From positions 15,997,303 through 16,061,302 of the forward strand of contig NC_092581.1 in assembly GCF_037975245.1 (NCBI RefSeq): 64,000 nt of DNA, written 5' to 3'. The notes below the pieces were generated by a model, which made no database searches, was not told the DNA's origin, and saw only the letters and a program-made list of their open reading frames with translations. Shown here piece by piece: positions 34,201 through 47,700 of this stretch. Numbering within the stretch: the stretch's first letter is position 1; the number at the start of each line of letters is the position of its first letter. Position numbers and translations under genes: made by a program. The stretch is from Apostichopus japonicus. Its lineage: Eukaryota; Echinodermata; Holothuroidea; Aspidochirotida; Stichopodidae.

Positions 34201-37200
34201 GACGACAGCAAATGTCTGTCTTTAAATTCATTTGTATATACAGATTCAGGCAGTAAGTTACTCACCTGGGTGGGTTATTCTCAAGGTCTTTGACCTTCTG
34301 TTCCACGATACCCTGCTCATCTTTCAAGGTGTTGAATTCCTAAAATAAAGAAACAGACAGAAACATTTTGAAAAATACAACATAAATACAACAAAACACT
34401 CCAATCTCCCACATGAGGCTGCTGTTTTGCAACTATCGCAGATGTTTCTTAACCCTACGTGCAACATTCTGATGCTTTCTGCCCCCCCCCAGAACAACCT
34501 CCAAAAATTCCAATAGAAGGTGTTTTCATTAGACCTTTTTCTCCCCCATAAAAAGATCCACCTTTGCTGCCTAGAGTATAATTTTTAAGGAACAGAAGTT
34601 ACAGACATTAAGTAAGTTTCTTCTGAGAAACCCTGATCGTTTTTTCATCTCACCTTACAGGCCACACTCAGGTCTCGATTCTTGCTTCTAACCAAGAACT
34701 CGGACGTGATGTCTTTGGCAACTTTCTGGTCTTCAGCCTCCTTGAGTTGTTTATGCAGTTCCTTGATTTTTTCTTGGAGCTCCACCATCTGCAATGAAAA
34801 TAACATCACATAAATAAATAAACACACAAACAAAGAAACGAACAAGAACGAGTTACCGAAAAAAACATTTTTAAAGAAGATATTGTGGCAAAAAAAGCAA
34901 TTCAAATGTTGTTTCTCTCGGAGTGGAAGAAAATTTCCACCGACAATACTTTGAAAACTAGAGTAAGTCAACTTTACCTGATACTAGTTGGGATTGCATG
35001 GTGTTAATAACAGTGAAAACAAAGAATCTACAACGTGACAGTTCTTGTCATTATTGTGGAATGCACCGAACTGAGAGATTTCCAAACAAAAATGTACATC
35101 CCTTATGTTGAATGAGACATGAGAAGTCAGCTGCCAACAAAACAAACCCTGAGAGCAATCTGAGGTTAACTATCTATGGTTACCAGGGTTATCAAGCTTT
35201 GAAGTGGTTTACTATGGTAACTTGAAGAAAGTGTTAAAGTGAAGTTAACAAATATATGTCTATTGTTTTGACTCTTGCTACATCTTACATAACATAGATA
35301 ATGTCAAAGGTATAAATGTGATATTTCAAAAAAGTTTCATTTATTCTGGGATATATGCCAATCTTGCACTTTCGGACAACTAAGTTTTTCTATCGAGCTC
35401 CCAATTACTAATCAGGGTCACCTCGGTAACAGAGTTTCTTAACTGGCAGGTCTTCTTTTACCGACGCAACACACCTGAGACCAAAATGAGATTCTAAGTC
35501 GTCAGACTTTAATGCTGGTTTCCCAGATAATTGAAGAGCAAATTCTGTTATCGAATAACTGTGTATTTTCTTTCTGATAGATCAGATTATATAAATTAGA
35601 AAATTCCCTAACTCTGTCTAACTACTTTGGCAACACACTATAGTTTTCTTTACTATGATGGTTATGAGTCTCCTAAGGAACATATCCTATCTTCTTCCAT
35701 AGCAAATTGCCACTGGCAAAATATGTCAAATTCCTGGAGCATGAGGAAAGTTTAATCAAATGGACTCTTGCCCCCACTCCCCATTAATGTAATGAAATGT
35801 AGACAAAAAAGAACAACAACCACATGATCTATTCTGAAACATGTCTTACCTGTGTGTGATTGGATTTGACTTTTTCTTGGAGTTTCGAGATGCTTTTCAG
35901 ATATTCCAGTTTCGTCTCCTTCACTTGTTTCTCCTGAAGTCTGCAAAAAACAGATCAGAAAAATCACAGGTCAGCTTTGATCCAAGAAGACATGAAATAA
36001 AACATGAATGTAGAGCAGGGGGATCTCAATACGCAGCACAAGTGGCCAAACCCAATCTGAATGTCTCTACGCAAATCCCTGGACTAAAATTATGCCAAAA
36101 AAACGGCAGTACATTAGCTAGCGGACCCTCAGGTGTTTCAGCATGATCACCCTTACTGGCCCACCGGTGCACAATGATCAATCAGGGTAAAGTAAGATAT
36201 TGATTCTGCCTGACCCCTTTGCTCCAGCCAATGTTTGAAATCTGCCCCTATAGAAAAATTAATTTTGGCAATCCCTTTGCTAAATTCACTATTTAGTTTT
36301 AGTCTCAGACTCCTCCTACAGCAAACATGATTTCAAAACAGAGTCTAACAAAACAACTAAAGTCAAGCCAAGAAAATAATCTCAGCTTGAAAGTACTCAA
36401 GACATTTCCCACGATATCTGCGATCTTCTTTCAACCTTGCACATCTGTATTATAGCCCCATACATGTAGGTCCGACACAAAAAAAATCGTTCAAGCCGTA
36501 TCAGAGATAGAGGAAAACACTTCAGTTAATTATCAGTTGAAGTAGAGTTTAAAAGTGCCACATTTCTTACTTGATGATAAGTTCCAGGGCTTCTCCGAGA
36601 GATACTGGTTTCCCTGAGAGGAAGTTGAGGTCCAGCTGATGTGACATGTAGGACGTAGCTTCCAAAAGACGGTTAAATTCTCTCTCTACCATCTCATCTT
36701 TTTCTTTTGCAATTTGCTACGGAAAATAGGAAAGAGGAAAACTCTTCACAGCTTGTGACTGAAACTGGCATCCAAAATATGCCAGGAGACCAAGAATATG
36801 TTAGAGTTTACCTCCAGCTGTTCAGCTGTAAATGACATAAATGTATAAAAAATCTGACAAAGTCTAACAAGATATCTGGTACTGAGGTTTCCGATACATT
36901 TTCATGTACCATATTTCTTTAATTGAGCTCTGTTGAATAACGAAAGGCAAATATAATAACAAGGTAAGATATTCACCAAAAATACTGCAAAGTGTTTTGC
37001 TGTGCTGTACCAAATAGATTTACCTTAAGAGTTGCTTTAAGCCAAAAATACCTGAATAACCTGAACCACAGTAATTCCTGACATGGTATCTAGTTATGGT
37101 AATCTAATGTTTAGTCATGATAATCCAATCTTTAGTACTGATTATCCAATGGTTAGTAATGATATTCCAATGGCTAGTAATGATATTCCACTGGTTAGTA

Positions 37201-40200
37201 ATGATATTCCAATGGTTAATATTGATTACCCAAAGGTTTGTAACGATAATCTTATGGTTTGTAATGATAATCCAATGGTTTACAATGATTTGTAATGATA
37301 ATTCAATGGTTAGAAATGAGCCCAATGGTTAGTAATGATAATCCAATAGTTTGTATGATGATCTAATGGTCAGTAAGGATAATCCAATGGTTAGTAATGA
37401 TCTAGTATTCATCAGGTTGCCTTACCTGATCCTATCCTAACTGAGCAACATGGCAATTACATTAACAAAAGAACACAAACGTTTATCATAACTTGGCACA
37501 CAAATCATCGCTTGGCAGGGAGAGGTGGGTAAAGATCTCCTTTGAAATCACACTGAAAATATTTCACTCACTGTCTGACCGCCGCTCTCAAATAGCGGAC
37601 ATTTCTGCTTGACTTTGGCCAGCTCCATCAGGATTTGTTTGCTGATAATGGTCATCGGGTTGCCACCTAAGCCGGTCACAATCATGGCGCCCAGGTCTGC
37701 CAGGTAGGGTCCCTTACGGTAAGTGATGACACGACCTCCGACCCTTTCCCTGGCCTCCAGAACGGTGACCTCTGCGCCAAATGATTGCAGCTGCCTGGCG
37801 GCTGCCAGACCGGCTACTCCAGCACCTATGATGACAACTTTTAGTGCCTGAGGTTGGGGCTGCTTGAGGACCTTGAAAATGCCAAAGTTGATGAAACCGT
37901 GTCTCTCTAAGTAGGCGTGCACCCTACGAACCATCTCACCATCACCTACGATAGGTAAAGAGCCAAGGACATATATATTGAAAGTTACATTATGGGTGTG
38001 ATTACAAAATGGCATGGAATTTAGAACTTTTTCAAAACTCTCTTGAAAATAAAATTTAAATAAGGTAATTTTTTGGGATTGATTGTGTATGAATGAAGAA
38101 AATGTGCAAAGATTAAGTTAGCCAGATTTGCATAACACACAAACTGCATTCAAAACACTTCCACCCCAACAACTCCATCATATGTAACAAACATAATAGT
38201 GCCATAAAATGAGCAAGAAATTGATGTTATAATAATAATAATCAGCAGTTATTTCTTACGACGCTTAAGTGACCACAAATGTGGGAGAAACCCACAAGGG
38301 CTTATGGATTACAACTTACACGTCCGGTGGCTTCAAATTCAACATTTTAACTTAAAATTTATTTCAATTCATGTTGTATGGTTCCTGTGAAAGAAACATT
38401 CTCTACATTATTTAGATGATAAACAAGAAAATGCACCAAAATCCATCCATTTTGCCCTCAATTTATAAATGCATCTGCCAAAGTGTTCTACATTCTCACT
38501 TATTCATACAGTGCAACCATTATGATTGCCTAGTGAGAGGCTTCTTTTTTTTTAATCAAGACTGGATGCAGGATTTTTTAGGAGTGGGGGAGGGGGGTGT
38601 GTAGGGAGATCTGGAAGCACCTTGGCCCAGAAGAAACCTTTGTAGACAGGTTGAAACAGGTGGAAGACCAGCATACATGCCTGGTTCCACACATGGGAAT
38701 GAACATGAATGAATGTAGATCTTTGCAAGTTGCTGATTTGCAAAATACTATCAACCCCACCCCGCCCCCACCCCCCCAAAAAAAGGAAGAGAATTCTGAT
38801 TTTGTAAGCAGTGCCCCCTAATTTAACCCAAAAGGTAGCCTAACGACTTAACTGAACACTTACTATTGTATGGAGCCTCAAGCTGTGTGTCTGCATTCTG
38901 CAACGTCAACTGTACTTTAGGATTTTCAAACCAAACTTGAAGCTGTAGGAGTAAGAAGGAGAAGAAAATTACTACAATTAAGTCATTAAGAGGCATCTAA
39001 ATACCAGATACATGATAGTTGGACTTGCTGAGTAAATTTTTTGACAAGGTTTATATACTCTGGCAACTAATGACCTTGAGTGACATTTGATCTCTGATAA
39101 CAAATGCAGTAAACTAGCTTCATGGCACATGACCGAGTTTGAATTTTTAAGCAAGCTATGCATTTTGTTGCCAATCCAAGGTGTCACAAACATTTACACA
39201 TGTATGCATCAACATAAATTTCTGTTTCCTTCAGAAAAGAAGCAAAACTGAATCACTAAGTTGCAATTGAAAAAAACAAAAAATTAAGATATAAATATAT
39301 CGGGATTCCTACAGTGATGTTCCAGAGGCAGACCACCAGACACTTACAAGAAACTCAAGATTTGGTTGTTGGAAAGCAACTAGTTTTGCACAAAAAGCCC
39401 TAAATTTCTCTTAAACCCTAACTTACGAGAATTTCATGAGATATCCATCATTAAGTTTGATACATTTCGTCATTTGTATCATTCTTGTTTTGTAGTTTAA
39501 TTTAAGTATTCAAATCCTGGCTAGCCAAATTCCACTTTTGAGGCAGTAATCTTTCCAACTCACCAGTCGATTCCTGATATGAAGAAATAACTTTTGTGTT
39601 TGAGTTGGACTCTGGATAATGTCTGGAAAGCAGGCTGCTTCTTGTGATGTCATTTTATCGTGGGGTAACCGAGCAGAAAATGCAGCGCCTTCCAAGCCAG
39701 GTGCTGAAATGGAGAGAAGGCAAACTTGAAATTACTTTTCTATGTAATCAAGAAGTTTTAAGTAACAAATGATATGTCCCATACTACTGTGTATCAATGT
39801 CTCATTCTTCTTTTAATAGTACTTTTTTAAGTAGCACTTTTAAGTCACCAGTACTAAATCCATTCAAGCTATCCAGCTATGATATGACATGCTAACTACA
39901 TTTTGCTCTTCACAGATTCAGGAAGGGATGAACGTCAAAACTTGTTAGAGAGGACAATTCCATATTATTTTTCCATTCTGTTTAATTCCTCTGAAGAAAG
40001 AAACGCATGAAAATTATTGCTTCACTGTGACTAGCTACAGTATGTTGAACAAACAGATTCCATCACAGAACTATAATTTTCCTTGTTTCCAAATATTCTG
40101 TTTTTAAAATGAAATGAAAACCTTTTGCTTATGTCATTGTGAACGCAAAATTAGTATCAGTTTTAATGACCACAGACTGAAGTCTTAGTCATCAGTTCAC

Positions 40201-42278
40201 CGAGAGATCTATGTGTATACAACCAATTACTGCAGGGAATTATTTAGTGTTCAAATTTTGTGTAGCAGTATCAGAGGCTGTGAATGTTGTCTCTTATAAA
40301 GTACTATGTAAAGTCCTACGTAAACTAAATCCAATACATCTTTTAACTTATAGAGCTATTTGACAATTTTTACAAAGCATTTTTGAGATGGGATGTACAT
40401 TATTAGCAAGTTATCCTCCAATACAGAAAATATGTTTTCTATCAGGTTAATACAGTTGCTCATGGCAACGGGCACAGACTAACCATATTATTTTTTAACA
40501 ATGATGTACATTTTAACACCAAATTGTGGCAAATTCATTACAAAATGAAGTTTGAAGAGTATCGTTTTTCAGAACTTTTGCTGTGCCTTTTATCTCTCTC
40601 TGTTTTTTTCATTTTTTTTTATTTATTTGGTGGGTGGAGGGGGGTGGGGGTTGCCTCTACCATTTAATTCATTAGACTCATCCCTTGCTGATCAATCATT
40701 CATAATAAACTAAAAGAATAAGATGTGACATAAAAATACTTCCAAAGAGGAAAAATAATGCCTTTGTTTGATTTACCAGCTTTAGGATCTGACTCCGAGT
40801 CACTTTCTTCTACTTCCTCCTCGTTTGACTTGAAGACTTTTGTCTGCTTTTCCTCTTCGGAGTAGTACTCATCTTCAGACAAGTTAGCCAACTTGTCGTC
40901 CATCTCCTTATACTCCACCTGACGAGTAGAGAAATTTCCATTCTCAGTTTAAAAAATATTTATATGAATAATAATTAATTTACCCAGAATTGTACTAGAT
41001 ATACACTGCACAGGCCTTACATAAGCAAATTGATTTCTGACAGGAGATTTGATTTGGGCATACTTACTAAGTTTGTTTTTCTAACTAAAAACTATTCCAT
41101 GATTTGTGAAAATCATTGGCAACATTACAATTTGCAAGTTTTATTCCATTTCATTCTCCTCATAGGTATCGTAGAAGTGATATATATACCATACATATGC
41201 CTCTAGAGACTGGTGAGCTATAACATTTTTAGTTCTTCCTTTTTACCAAAAGGAAAACGAACAAAAGACAAAATCCTATTCAGTTAGTGCAAAACTTTCT
41301 GCAGTACATTATCATAATCATTATAACTGAAATATGTTTAAAAATATGATTTACCCAAAGATAACATAACGGAAGATGGATTTCCTCACACAAAGCAATT
41401 CTAGTGCCCAGGGAATAATTTAGAGTTCAAATTTTGTGTAGCAATTTTGAGGGCTCCAAATTCTTTCTCTTATTGGATATGTTAGTTCCTGTGTAGAAAA
41501 TGCTATACATATGTGGATTTATATAGGGCAACTTGACAATTTTGCATGGCATTTTGCAAGCAATATTGGATAAATTATTCTGTGTAGGCTAGGCATAACA
41601 TAACATTATTAATATTATTGCTCGACATCATTCTTGTAAAGTTTATTTCATTCTAAAAGCAGCGGACTACCCTATTGTCTTACAATCAGTTTCTCTCTCC
41701 TGTGCAGTCCTTTCATGTAGTTTACCAGTTGCCTGGCAATAATATTACATCATGAAAACGATTTTGAATTTTGCAAAGGCTGATTGAACGTAAACTCACA
41801 ATCTGGTTAGGCCAAAATTGATTTGAACGATAGGCTAACAGCGTTTGTAGTACACAACATAACAATAACTAAGACCAACAATAACGTTAGTGCGGCTATG
41901 CTGACGCTTCTGAGCGACATTGAATAAAGGATTTAAATGTTATGTATCTGCGAATGCTTCAAGGGAAACGAGTGAATGTCGTGCATGGATTTTGAAACTG
42001 GCTTAGTAGGCACTCACCCTTGGTCTTTTTCGTCGGCTCATTCTTCGACTTGGTTCACTACCATTGGAAGATTTACGAGAATGGCCACCGTTGCCAATAG
42101 GTATCGTGGGCACATTGATTGAAAGAGCAGCTCCGATGGCTTGCCCAATTGTTGATGTTCCTCCAGTTGTTTCATCTTCCTGTTGAATTCCCTCGGAAGA
42201 GCTCGGATTGGCTTTCTCTTTCTTCTTTGGCTCATCAGCATTAGAATTACCTTCTTTTTCCTTCTTTTCCATTTCCAT
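30900..42278 (-). CDS. KDM1A: KDM1A/LSD1, FAD-dependent histone lysine demethylase (13 exons, 809 aa)
   Basis: Nuclear flavoenzyme that oxidatively demethylates mono- and dimethyl H3K4 with CoREST (family knowledge). Exons: 42278-42018, 40918-40777, 39703-39564, 38942-38864, 37945-37572, 36716-36571, 35940-35850, 34788-34654, 34339-34266, 33959-33715, 32957-32767, 31957-31715, 31208-30900. All GT-AG and phases close to 809 aa (human 852). Domains: basic/acidic N-terminus with RRKRPR; SWIRM about 135-235; FAD motif GAGVAG at 248-253; Tower coiled coil about 350-480; second oxidase half with the catalytic Lys (NLNK) at residue 626; [15 protein letters not shown] near the C-terminus. An internal ATG six bases downstream has the better start context. 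The short neuronal Tower insert of vertebrates was not seen. It is convergent with NUP43. Confidence 0.96.
31715..31957 (-). CDS. KDM1A: KDM1A exon 12
   Basis: The acceptor is CTCTAG|GTTGCT and the donor CCTCAG|GTAATC. Encodes [37 protein letters not shown] and [20 protein letters not shown]. Confidence 0.97.
32767..32957 (-). CDS. KDM1A: KDM1A exon 11 (ends on the catalytic lysine)
   Basis: The acceptor is TTTGCAG|GAGTTG and the donor AACAAG|GTAACA. Encodes [19 protein letters not shown] and [17 protein letters not shown]; the last codon is the active-site lysine (human K661). Confidence 0.96.
33715..33959 (-). CDS. KDM1A: KDM1A exon 10
   Basis: The acceptor is TTTTCAG|TGACGT and the donor CAACAG|GTGAGA. 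Encodes [20 protein letters not shown] and [20 protein letters not shown], almost identical to vertebrates. Confidence 0.97.
34266..34339 (-). CDS. KDM1A: KDM1A exon 9 (Tower helix B)
   Basis: A 74-bp exon with acceptor ATTTTAG|GAATTC and donor CCCAG|GTGAGT. Encodes [15 protein letters not shown] before the [11 protein letters not shown] of the next exon. Confidence 0.92.
34654..34788 (-). CDS. KDM1A: KDM1A exon 8 (Tower turn)
   Basis: The acceptor is ATTGCAG|ATGGTG and the donor TGTAAG|GTGAGA. Encodes [16 protein letters not shown], then [15 protein letters not shown], close to human. Confidence 0.94.
35850..35940 (-). CDS. KDM1A: KDM1A exon 7 (Tower helix A)
   Basis: The acceptor is TTTGCAG|ACTTCA and the donor ACACAG|GTAAGA. 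Encodes [20 protein letters not shown], a coiled-coil strand of the CoREST-binding Tower. Confidence 0.92.
36571..36716 (-). CDS. KDM1A: KDM1A exon 6 (entry to Tower)
   Basis: The acceptor is TCCGTAG|CAAATT and the donor ATCAA|GTAAGA. Encodes [20 protein letters not shown] and [11 protein letters not shown]. Confidence 0.94.
37083..37402. repeat. 21-bp minisatellite in KDM1A intron 5
   Basis: About 15 imperfect copies of ATTCCAATGGTTAGTAATGAT. Because 21 is divisible by three, several frames on both strands stay open (for example NDIPMVS on plus), but these are repeat artefacts in an intron. Confidence 0.9.
37572..37945 (-). CDS. KDM1A: KDM1A exon 5 (SWIRM end, FAD-binding fold)
   Basis: The acceptor is ATCGTAG|GTGATG and the donor GACA|GTGAGT. 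Encodes [16 protein letters not shown], then [31 protein letters not shown] and [14 protein letters not shown], the Rossmann FAD site. Confidence 0.96.
38864..38942 (-). CDS. KDM1A: KDM1A exon 4 (SWIRM, middle)
   Basis: A 79-bp exon with acceptor CCTACAG|CTTCAA and donor ACAATA|GTAAGT. Encodes [16 protein letters not shown] and QLEAPYN, matching [20 protein letters not shown] of human. Confidence 0.93.
39564..39703 (-). CDS. KDM1A: KDM1A exon 3 (SWIRM, first part)
   Basis: The acceptor is TTTCAG|CACCTG and the donor GACTG|GTGAGT. Encodes [20 protein letters not shown] and ACFPDI, then [11 protein letters not shown]. Confidence 0.95.
40777..40918 (-). CDS. KDM1A: KDM1A exon 2
   Basis: The acceptor is CGTCAG|GTGGAG and the donor AAAGCTG|GTAAAT. 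Encodes [20 protein letters not shown], nearly identical to human, then an acidic Glu/Ser/Asp run. Confidence 0.95.
42018..42278 (-). CDS. KDM1A: KDM1A exon 1 (disordered N-terminus)
   Basis: 87 codons, Lys/Glu/Ser-rich, ending [11 protein letters not shown] before AGG|GTGAGT, equivalent to the human RRTSRRKRAK nuclear-localisation stretch. ATG at 42278 has T at -3; the second ATG at 42272 has G at -3 and G at +4. Confidence 0.88.
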
Positions 42279-44462
42279 CGACAAGTTTCTTCTTCAATGA
42301 TGGAGGATGCCAAGACTTTTTAAGTGGTCCTGATGGGATGGTTGTTGTGTAATTAACAATACATTTATTGCTTTGCTCTCTTTTCCACACTGGCAGATTG
42401 ATCGGCAACTCGGGATCGGGTAAGAAACAAAGCCGAGGGCATAAGGTGTACAATACCAATGACCTTTGACCTATAATATAAATATTCACCATAAGAAATT
42501 GACGTCACGAAATCGTTCCTTGATAAGCGAGTGGAGACGGACGACACATTTTCTGATATTGCTGGACTTCCGCTTTGACACATTGAAAGGAAGTTGAAGG
42601 AAATGAAAACAGAAATTATATGAAAAAGGTGAATTCCAGATTGAAACACCATTATTCTATTCTTGGAGGACGGTAATAGCAGGGACCCTGGTTATAAACT
42701 CAAATGAGGGAGTATGCAGGGTACCGCATTGGGTGGGGGGGGGGGGGGGAAGGGGTGGGCATATCTGTGCACTTGTTCGTCACTATAAAGTGAATATATG
42801 TGTGGAGGGGAGGAGGATGTCTGAGATCGGAAACAATGTGTGTGCCATTCTCATTTTTAACATTCTGAGCAGAGTATTAAATTGTTGACATCTGTGTTTT
42901 GTGGGGATCAGGCAATAATTATATCCTCTTCCCTAGTTCATAAATTAGAGGTGTCCATTTTTGGTAATAATTAGTATACCCTCTCATACATTTTGCTACC
43001 CCAATGTGCCCTGTTGAAAATTTAAGAAAAGATGTAATCAAAAGTACGTGTTCATTTTGGGAGTGTGGGGGGTGGAGGACATATGGATGTCCAGAAGATC
43101 CATTTTGTCAGAAAGTTTTCAGGTAACTTTTGTGCTCTGTTCCCGTCACTCAAATCAAAATGACACATGTCCCATTGTCGGTCCTACCACATTGAACCCA
43201 GTTTCCCAGTCCCTGCCGATATGGTTCTTGACTGAATAGGATGGTGGTTTGAGTTACTACGTATAAACCACACATGTAGACCTAGACGTAACTGTACGAA
43301 AAAACGGTTGTGTATACTGCCCCCAAACGGATTTCTCGAAAACGGTCGAACCGGTGGCCCTTTATATCTTATGAATGGGGGGGGGGGGGGGGGTTCATGG
43401 AGATATAACATTGGGACACGATCAGTAAAGGTGGGGGTTCGACAATAATATATTCTCATTTTCATAATATATTTAAGGAAACATGAAGACCTGGCTCTCG
43501 ACCTACCTGCACATGACCATGTCCAGTGATATTATAATTAATTTCATTTTAATTTGACTTGAGTTAATTATAGTATGGAGTGATAAACAGTATCGATTAT
43601 TAGATTTATTACATCATCGCAAATACAAAATGCTGCATTAAAGGAGACACAAATCTCCTAATCATTGTTATTGGACTACGTGACATAGATAACTGGAATG
43701 AATACACTGCCCCCCCCCCAAAAAAAAAAATCTTATTGCGTTTAGGAAAATATCACAGAATTATGTGTCCTCTCATGCACTCCACAAGTAAGTCTAAATA
43801 TGATATCATTCCGAGCCACATGTGCTTCAATTGTGTATGTTTTCTTTCATTTATTAAAATGTTTCTCTTTTTCTGTGATGTAAATTGATTTTGTAACTGC
43901 TGCATCTAAAATATCGAAGCTCTTTACATGAATTTAATCATGGCATTGGTTTCAGTATATCCACACTGCTATAAAATTATACATGAAAAACACAGAGAAA
44001 TTAGAACTGTTTTACTCGGATGCTAGTGGCACTATGACGTCACCAAGTTACAAAATGGCAGCTCCCGACACACGCCTTTTTAACTAGGATATATCCCACA
44101 GGAAGAAAACTGTTCATGACCTGTTTGATGGAGATGTTCTTCGCAAAGGTCACTTTAGCTAACGATAATGGTTGGGTAGTGTCCCCTTTAACGCATTGGC
44201 CTCATGACTCCAAAGTAGCCCCCCCCCCCCCCCACACTTATCCAGGGTAGTGTTTGATGATGTCAAGCATGCGTGATGGGATGGACACACTACACCGTTT
44301 GTTGCACTTTGCCATGAGGCACAACGTATACATACCTCACCGGGAGTATTCATAATGTACCTCACTGCGGCATGCGTGACCGTGACACCATTATCAAATC
44401 ACTATCGAAAATATCGTATATTCAACTGAGGGGTTCACTGCAGACCTTCAAGCTAAGTAACT

Positions 44463-44771
44463 GTTATGGACAGACAAACTTGCAGGAAGGCAGACCCCTG
44501 TCCTATTTCTTTAAAGTCCTTCTAAATTTGCGCTTCTAACGTGACTGACTCTTTGTGCCTTTTGTGCAATTTACATGCCATTAGTTACGTAGAAACCTTT
44601 GGAACGCCAAAAGGACCTCAGTACTTGTTATGGACAGACAAACTGGCAGAAAGGCTGACCCCTAGCCTAATTCTTTAAAGTCCTCCTACCTTAGTAACAT
44701 TTGCGCTTCTAACGTAGTCTGACTCGTTGTGCATTTTGTGCAAGTTCATGCCATTAGTTATGTAGAAACCT
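44463..44771. repeat. 164-bp imperfect tandem duplication
   Basis: GTTATGGACAGACAAACT occurs at 44463 and 44627, and both copies continue through TTCTTTAAAGTCCT, TTTGCGCTTCTAACGT, GACTC, TTGTGCA and TGCCATTAGTTA. The copies have diverged by small indels. Confidence 0.85.
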
Positions 44772-47700
44772 AAACCCAGGTCGAATACGACTGTTAGCTA
44801 TATGAGCATATGTTCTCTTTATTAGAAGGATTGAACAACTTTTCTGTCAATTGAAATTTAGGTTATCAATCTATATAGCTATGATCTATTTTTTTCTTTT
44901 GGATCTGAAACAGGTCAATTACCACGAATTCCAGAATATGATGCCATAAATAACATAAAACACAATTGTCTGGGTTCTTGTCATATATACGGGTACATTA
45001 TCCATGCATGTTGAACGTTAAACGTAAAACATGCTTTTGTTCGACTGTTGTCGTATGTGGCAGTATCATAGAAAGTGAACTTCAGTTTCTCTGGGCGGTA
45101 TATACATCAACAACTTAGCAATATACCGTATATAGTTAGTACTCAAGCGAAGTGTAAACTATACTTCTGTTTAGTTTTCGCAATTTAGGAGTTATATCAG
45201 AATGTCAGAGAAAATATCAGCAAGATTTAAAGTTTACCACCAGCATGCCAATATTTAAACAAAAGGTTATGTTTCAAATGGTATAAGACCTGGGGGTGAT
45301 AGTGTTAAGTGTTGAATATTATTCCGTATTTAAAAACGAATAGCAGAGAAGTCCCTTTCATATTTATTTTTTCACCATTTAATTTAAAAGTGTCATTTTC
45401 TTATTTAAAAAGAAAATCCCTTTGTTAAGAAATTTAAAAAAATATTACATATATTAAAATTGTCCTTTCGGTGGTAAATGAGAAGAAAACAAATTGTTCG
45501 GTAATTTATTCCGTATTGTTGAACAGTATCAAATATGGCCTTTTGGGGTTACAAACTGCACAGAGAGTTCTTATATCCGTCAATACGTTGTGAGGTGATT
45601 TTATGGTCCACACCCCTCAAATCAACGTCACATGTACCACTATGCTTCGAAGTTTTTACCGTTGCCCCTCCCCTGGCCCCTCCCCCAGATTGAACCCTCA
45701 TCTGCGCCAGCTCGACACGCAACTCCAGGTTTGTCTTCGAATCGCATGGACCCAATAATGAGTTGCCTGGAGTATTATAAAAAACTGAGGGCGCTATATT
45801 GGCCCGAAAGTCCTATGTATGAAAGCAGAGCAGCACTTTAGCGTTGTATTTGCTGTTTCCAGTGATATTATACATACATATTGTAATGTATACAATTAAA
45901 TATTCAAGTACGAGATAGCGATAACGCCTGTCAAATTTCAGTTGTTGAATTACAAATCATTTTTCATTCAAGACCGTTGTGAATTCTCTTCCGCCGTTTT
46001 TTTTTACATATTAAGCACCGAAATTTACACCTACTGTATATAAATATACGGTCACCTGGTGACGTAAGATATGTCTACCATAAAGTTGAGAACGTCTTCG
46101 ACAGACTGTAAAAGAAATCGTGGATATTTTAGAAAGCATTAATAAGTGAATTGACAGACTCCACAAACCCAGCCATCAGCATTAGTCTACATAGAGATGT
46201 CACTATACCATGATCAACTTCCCCAAACTTTCCCAAAATCTTATTCAATGAATTTGGGAGTTATCACAGTTTTAATCTTCACGCGCACGGCCGAAGACTT
46301 GAGCAAGTCTAACTATGACATCATCGAGCCACGTACTTCATTTTGATATGTTTTATAACGTTTCATTGCATCTGTTTCTGCAGCGAGGTTTTGCAAATGC
46401 TGAATCTAAAAATATTCAAACTCTTACCGGGACCTAAAGACGGCCATGGCTTGAATGTCAAACCTTAGTAAATATTTTGTCTTGAGATTATCAAAAGAAA
46501 AGTTTTCAGATGCCAGTGGGTATTTTATCATTCTAAGCGGGTGTGGTGGCATTATGGATGCAGCTAACCGGTTCATATAGTCACGTCCGCTGTGCGGGCA
46601 AGTAGTTATTATGAAATCCTGAGATTTACATCAACAAAAATTACAGCCACCAGACACGACTTTCAAACTAAGATTTCTCCCAAAACTGACCAAGATTTTT
46701 GTTAGCTGTTCGGTTCAGTTCCTCGCAAACTAGTTGGGTACTAGGTACTTGAAGTTTTACAAGCATACCAGCACTAAAGAAATAGAGGCAGTGGGAGCTG
46801 GGAAACCTTTGCAGAGTTCCACCCGCCCAGGAAAGTATTCAAGAATATCGGTCTGGTCGGTTAAATATTTACTTAATATCAGATCAAAATGTATTGACTT
46901 ATGGGTCATTGTGTGAAAGACTGAATAGAGGCTCTATTGAAAGAATGAAAAAACAAAGAGTGCTTTTTTATGGGGTTGACTGCTTTACTGATGTTATCTT
47001 GGTCATATATTTCCTGGTAAAATCGCCTGTAAAAAATATTTGTTATGACTTTGGGAGGTCACAGTGTTAGCTTGGTGTACTATAATACTAGCATCTACAA
47101 GATATAGGGCCTATCTTTAAAGCAAGGTTAAAGGTTAACAATATCATCAAATAATTCAAAACGTTAGTTGATCAATGCGAGGACGGTGGAATTGAGACGA
47201 AGGTGCGTTTGAGTACGGGGGTGGGGGGGGAGGGGGTTGGACGCAGAATAGTGCTATCATTTCCGTCATATTAAATACATTGAAGGCCATTTGAAGATAA
47301 CCCTTTTTGGGGGGGGGCAGGGTGAGGAAAGGGGCATGAAGAGTAGTTTTATGATGCGTTGTACATTTAACCTTTGAACAAAGAGAGACCTGGTAAATAT
47401 AAAGACACTTGAGACATACATACATATTCTACATGTGTATATATATATATTTATATTCGTTTCCAATAAAAGCCAAACAAAACAGCAAAATATATCGCCT
47501 GAAAATGACAAAAGGTTAACTATAGAACTATAACAATGTCATCAATTATTCATGGTGTCACTTGCCAAAAAAGCAGAATCTAAAAAAGCACCCTTAACTA
47601 CTTCATACATTTCTAGAACATTACTACTGCATATTTATATTGTTTAGTACCTGCCAATGCTGTTCATGTAAGATTGAAAAAATTAAAAAAAATTAAAACT

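Noticed and set aside
37083-37332. Repeat-protein genes on both strands
   Set aside because: All frames come from one 21-bp intronic minisatellite.
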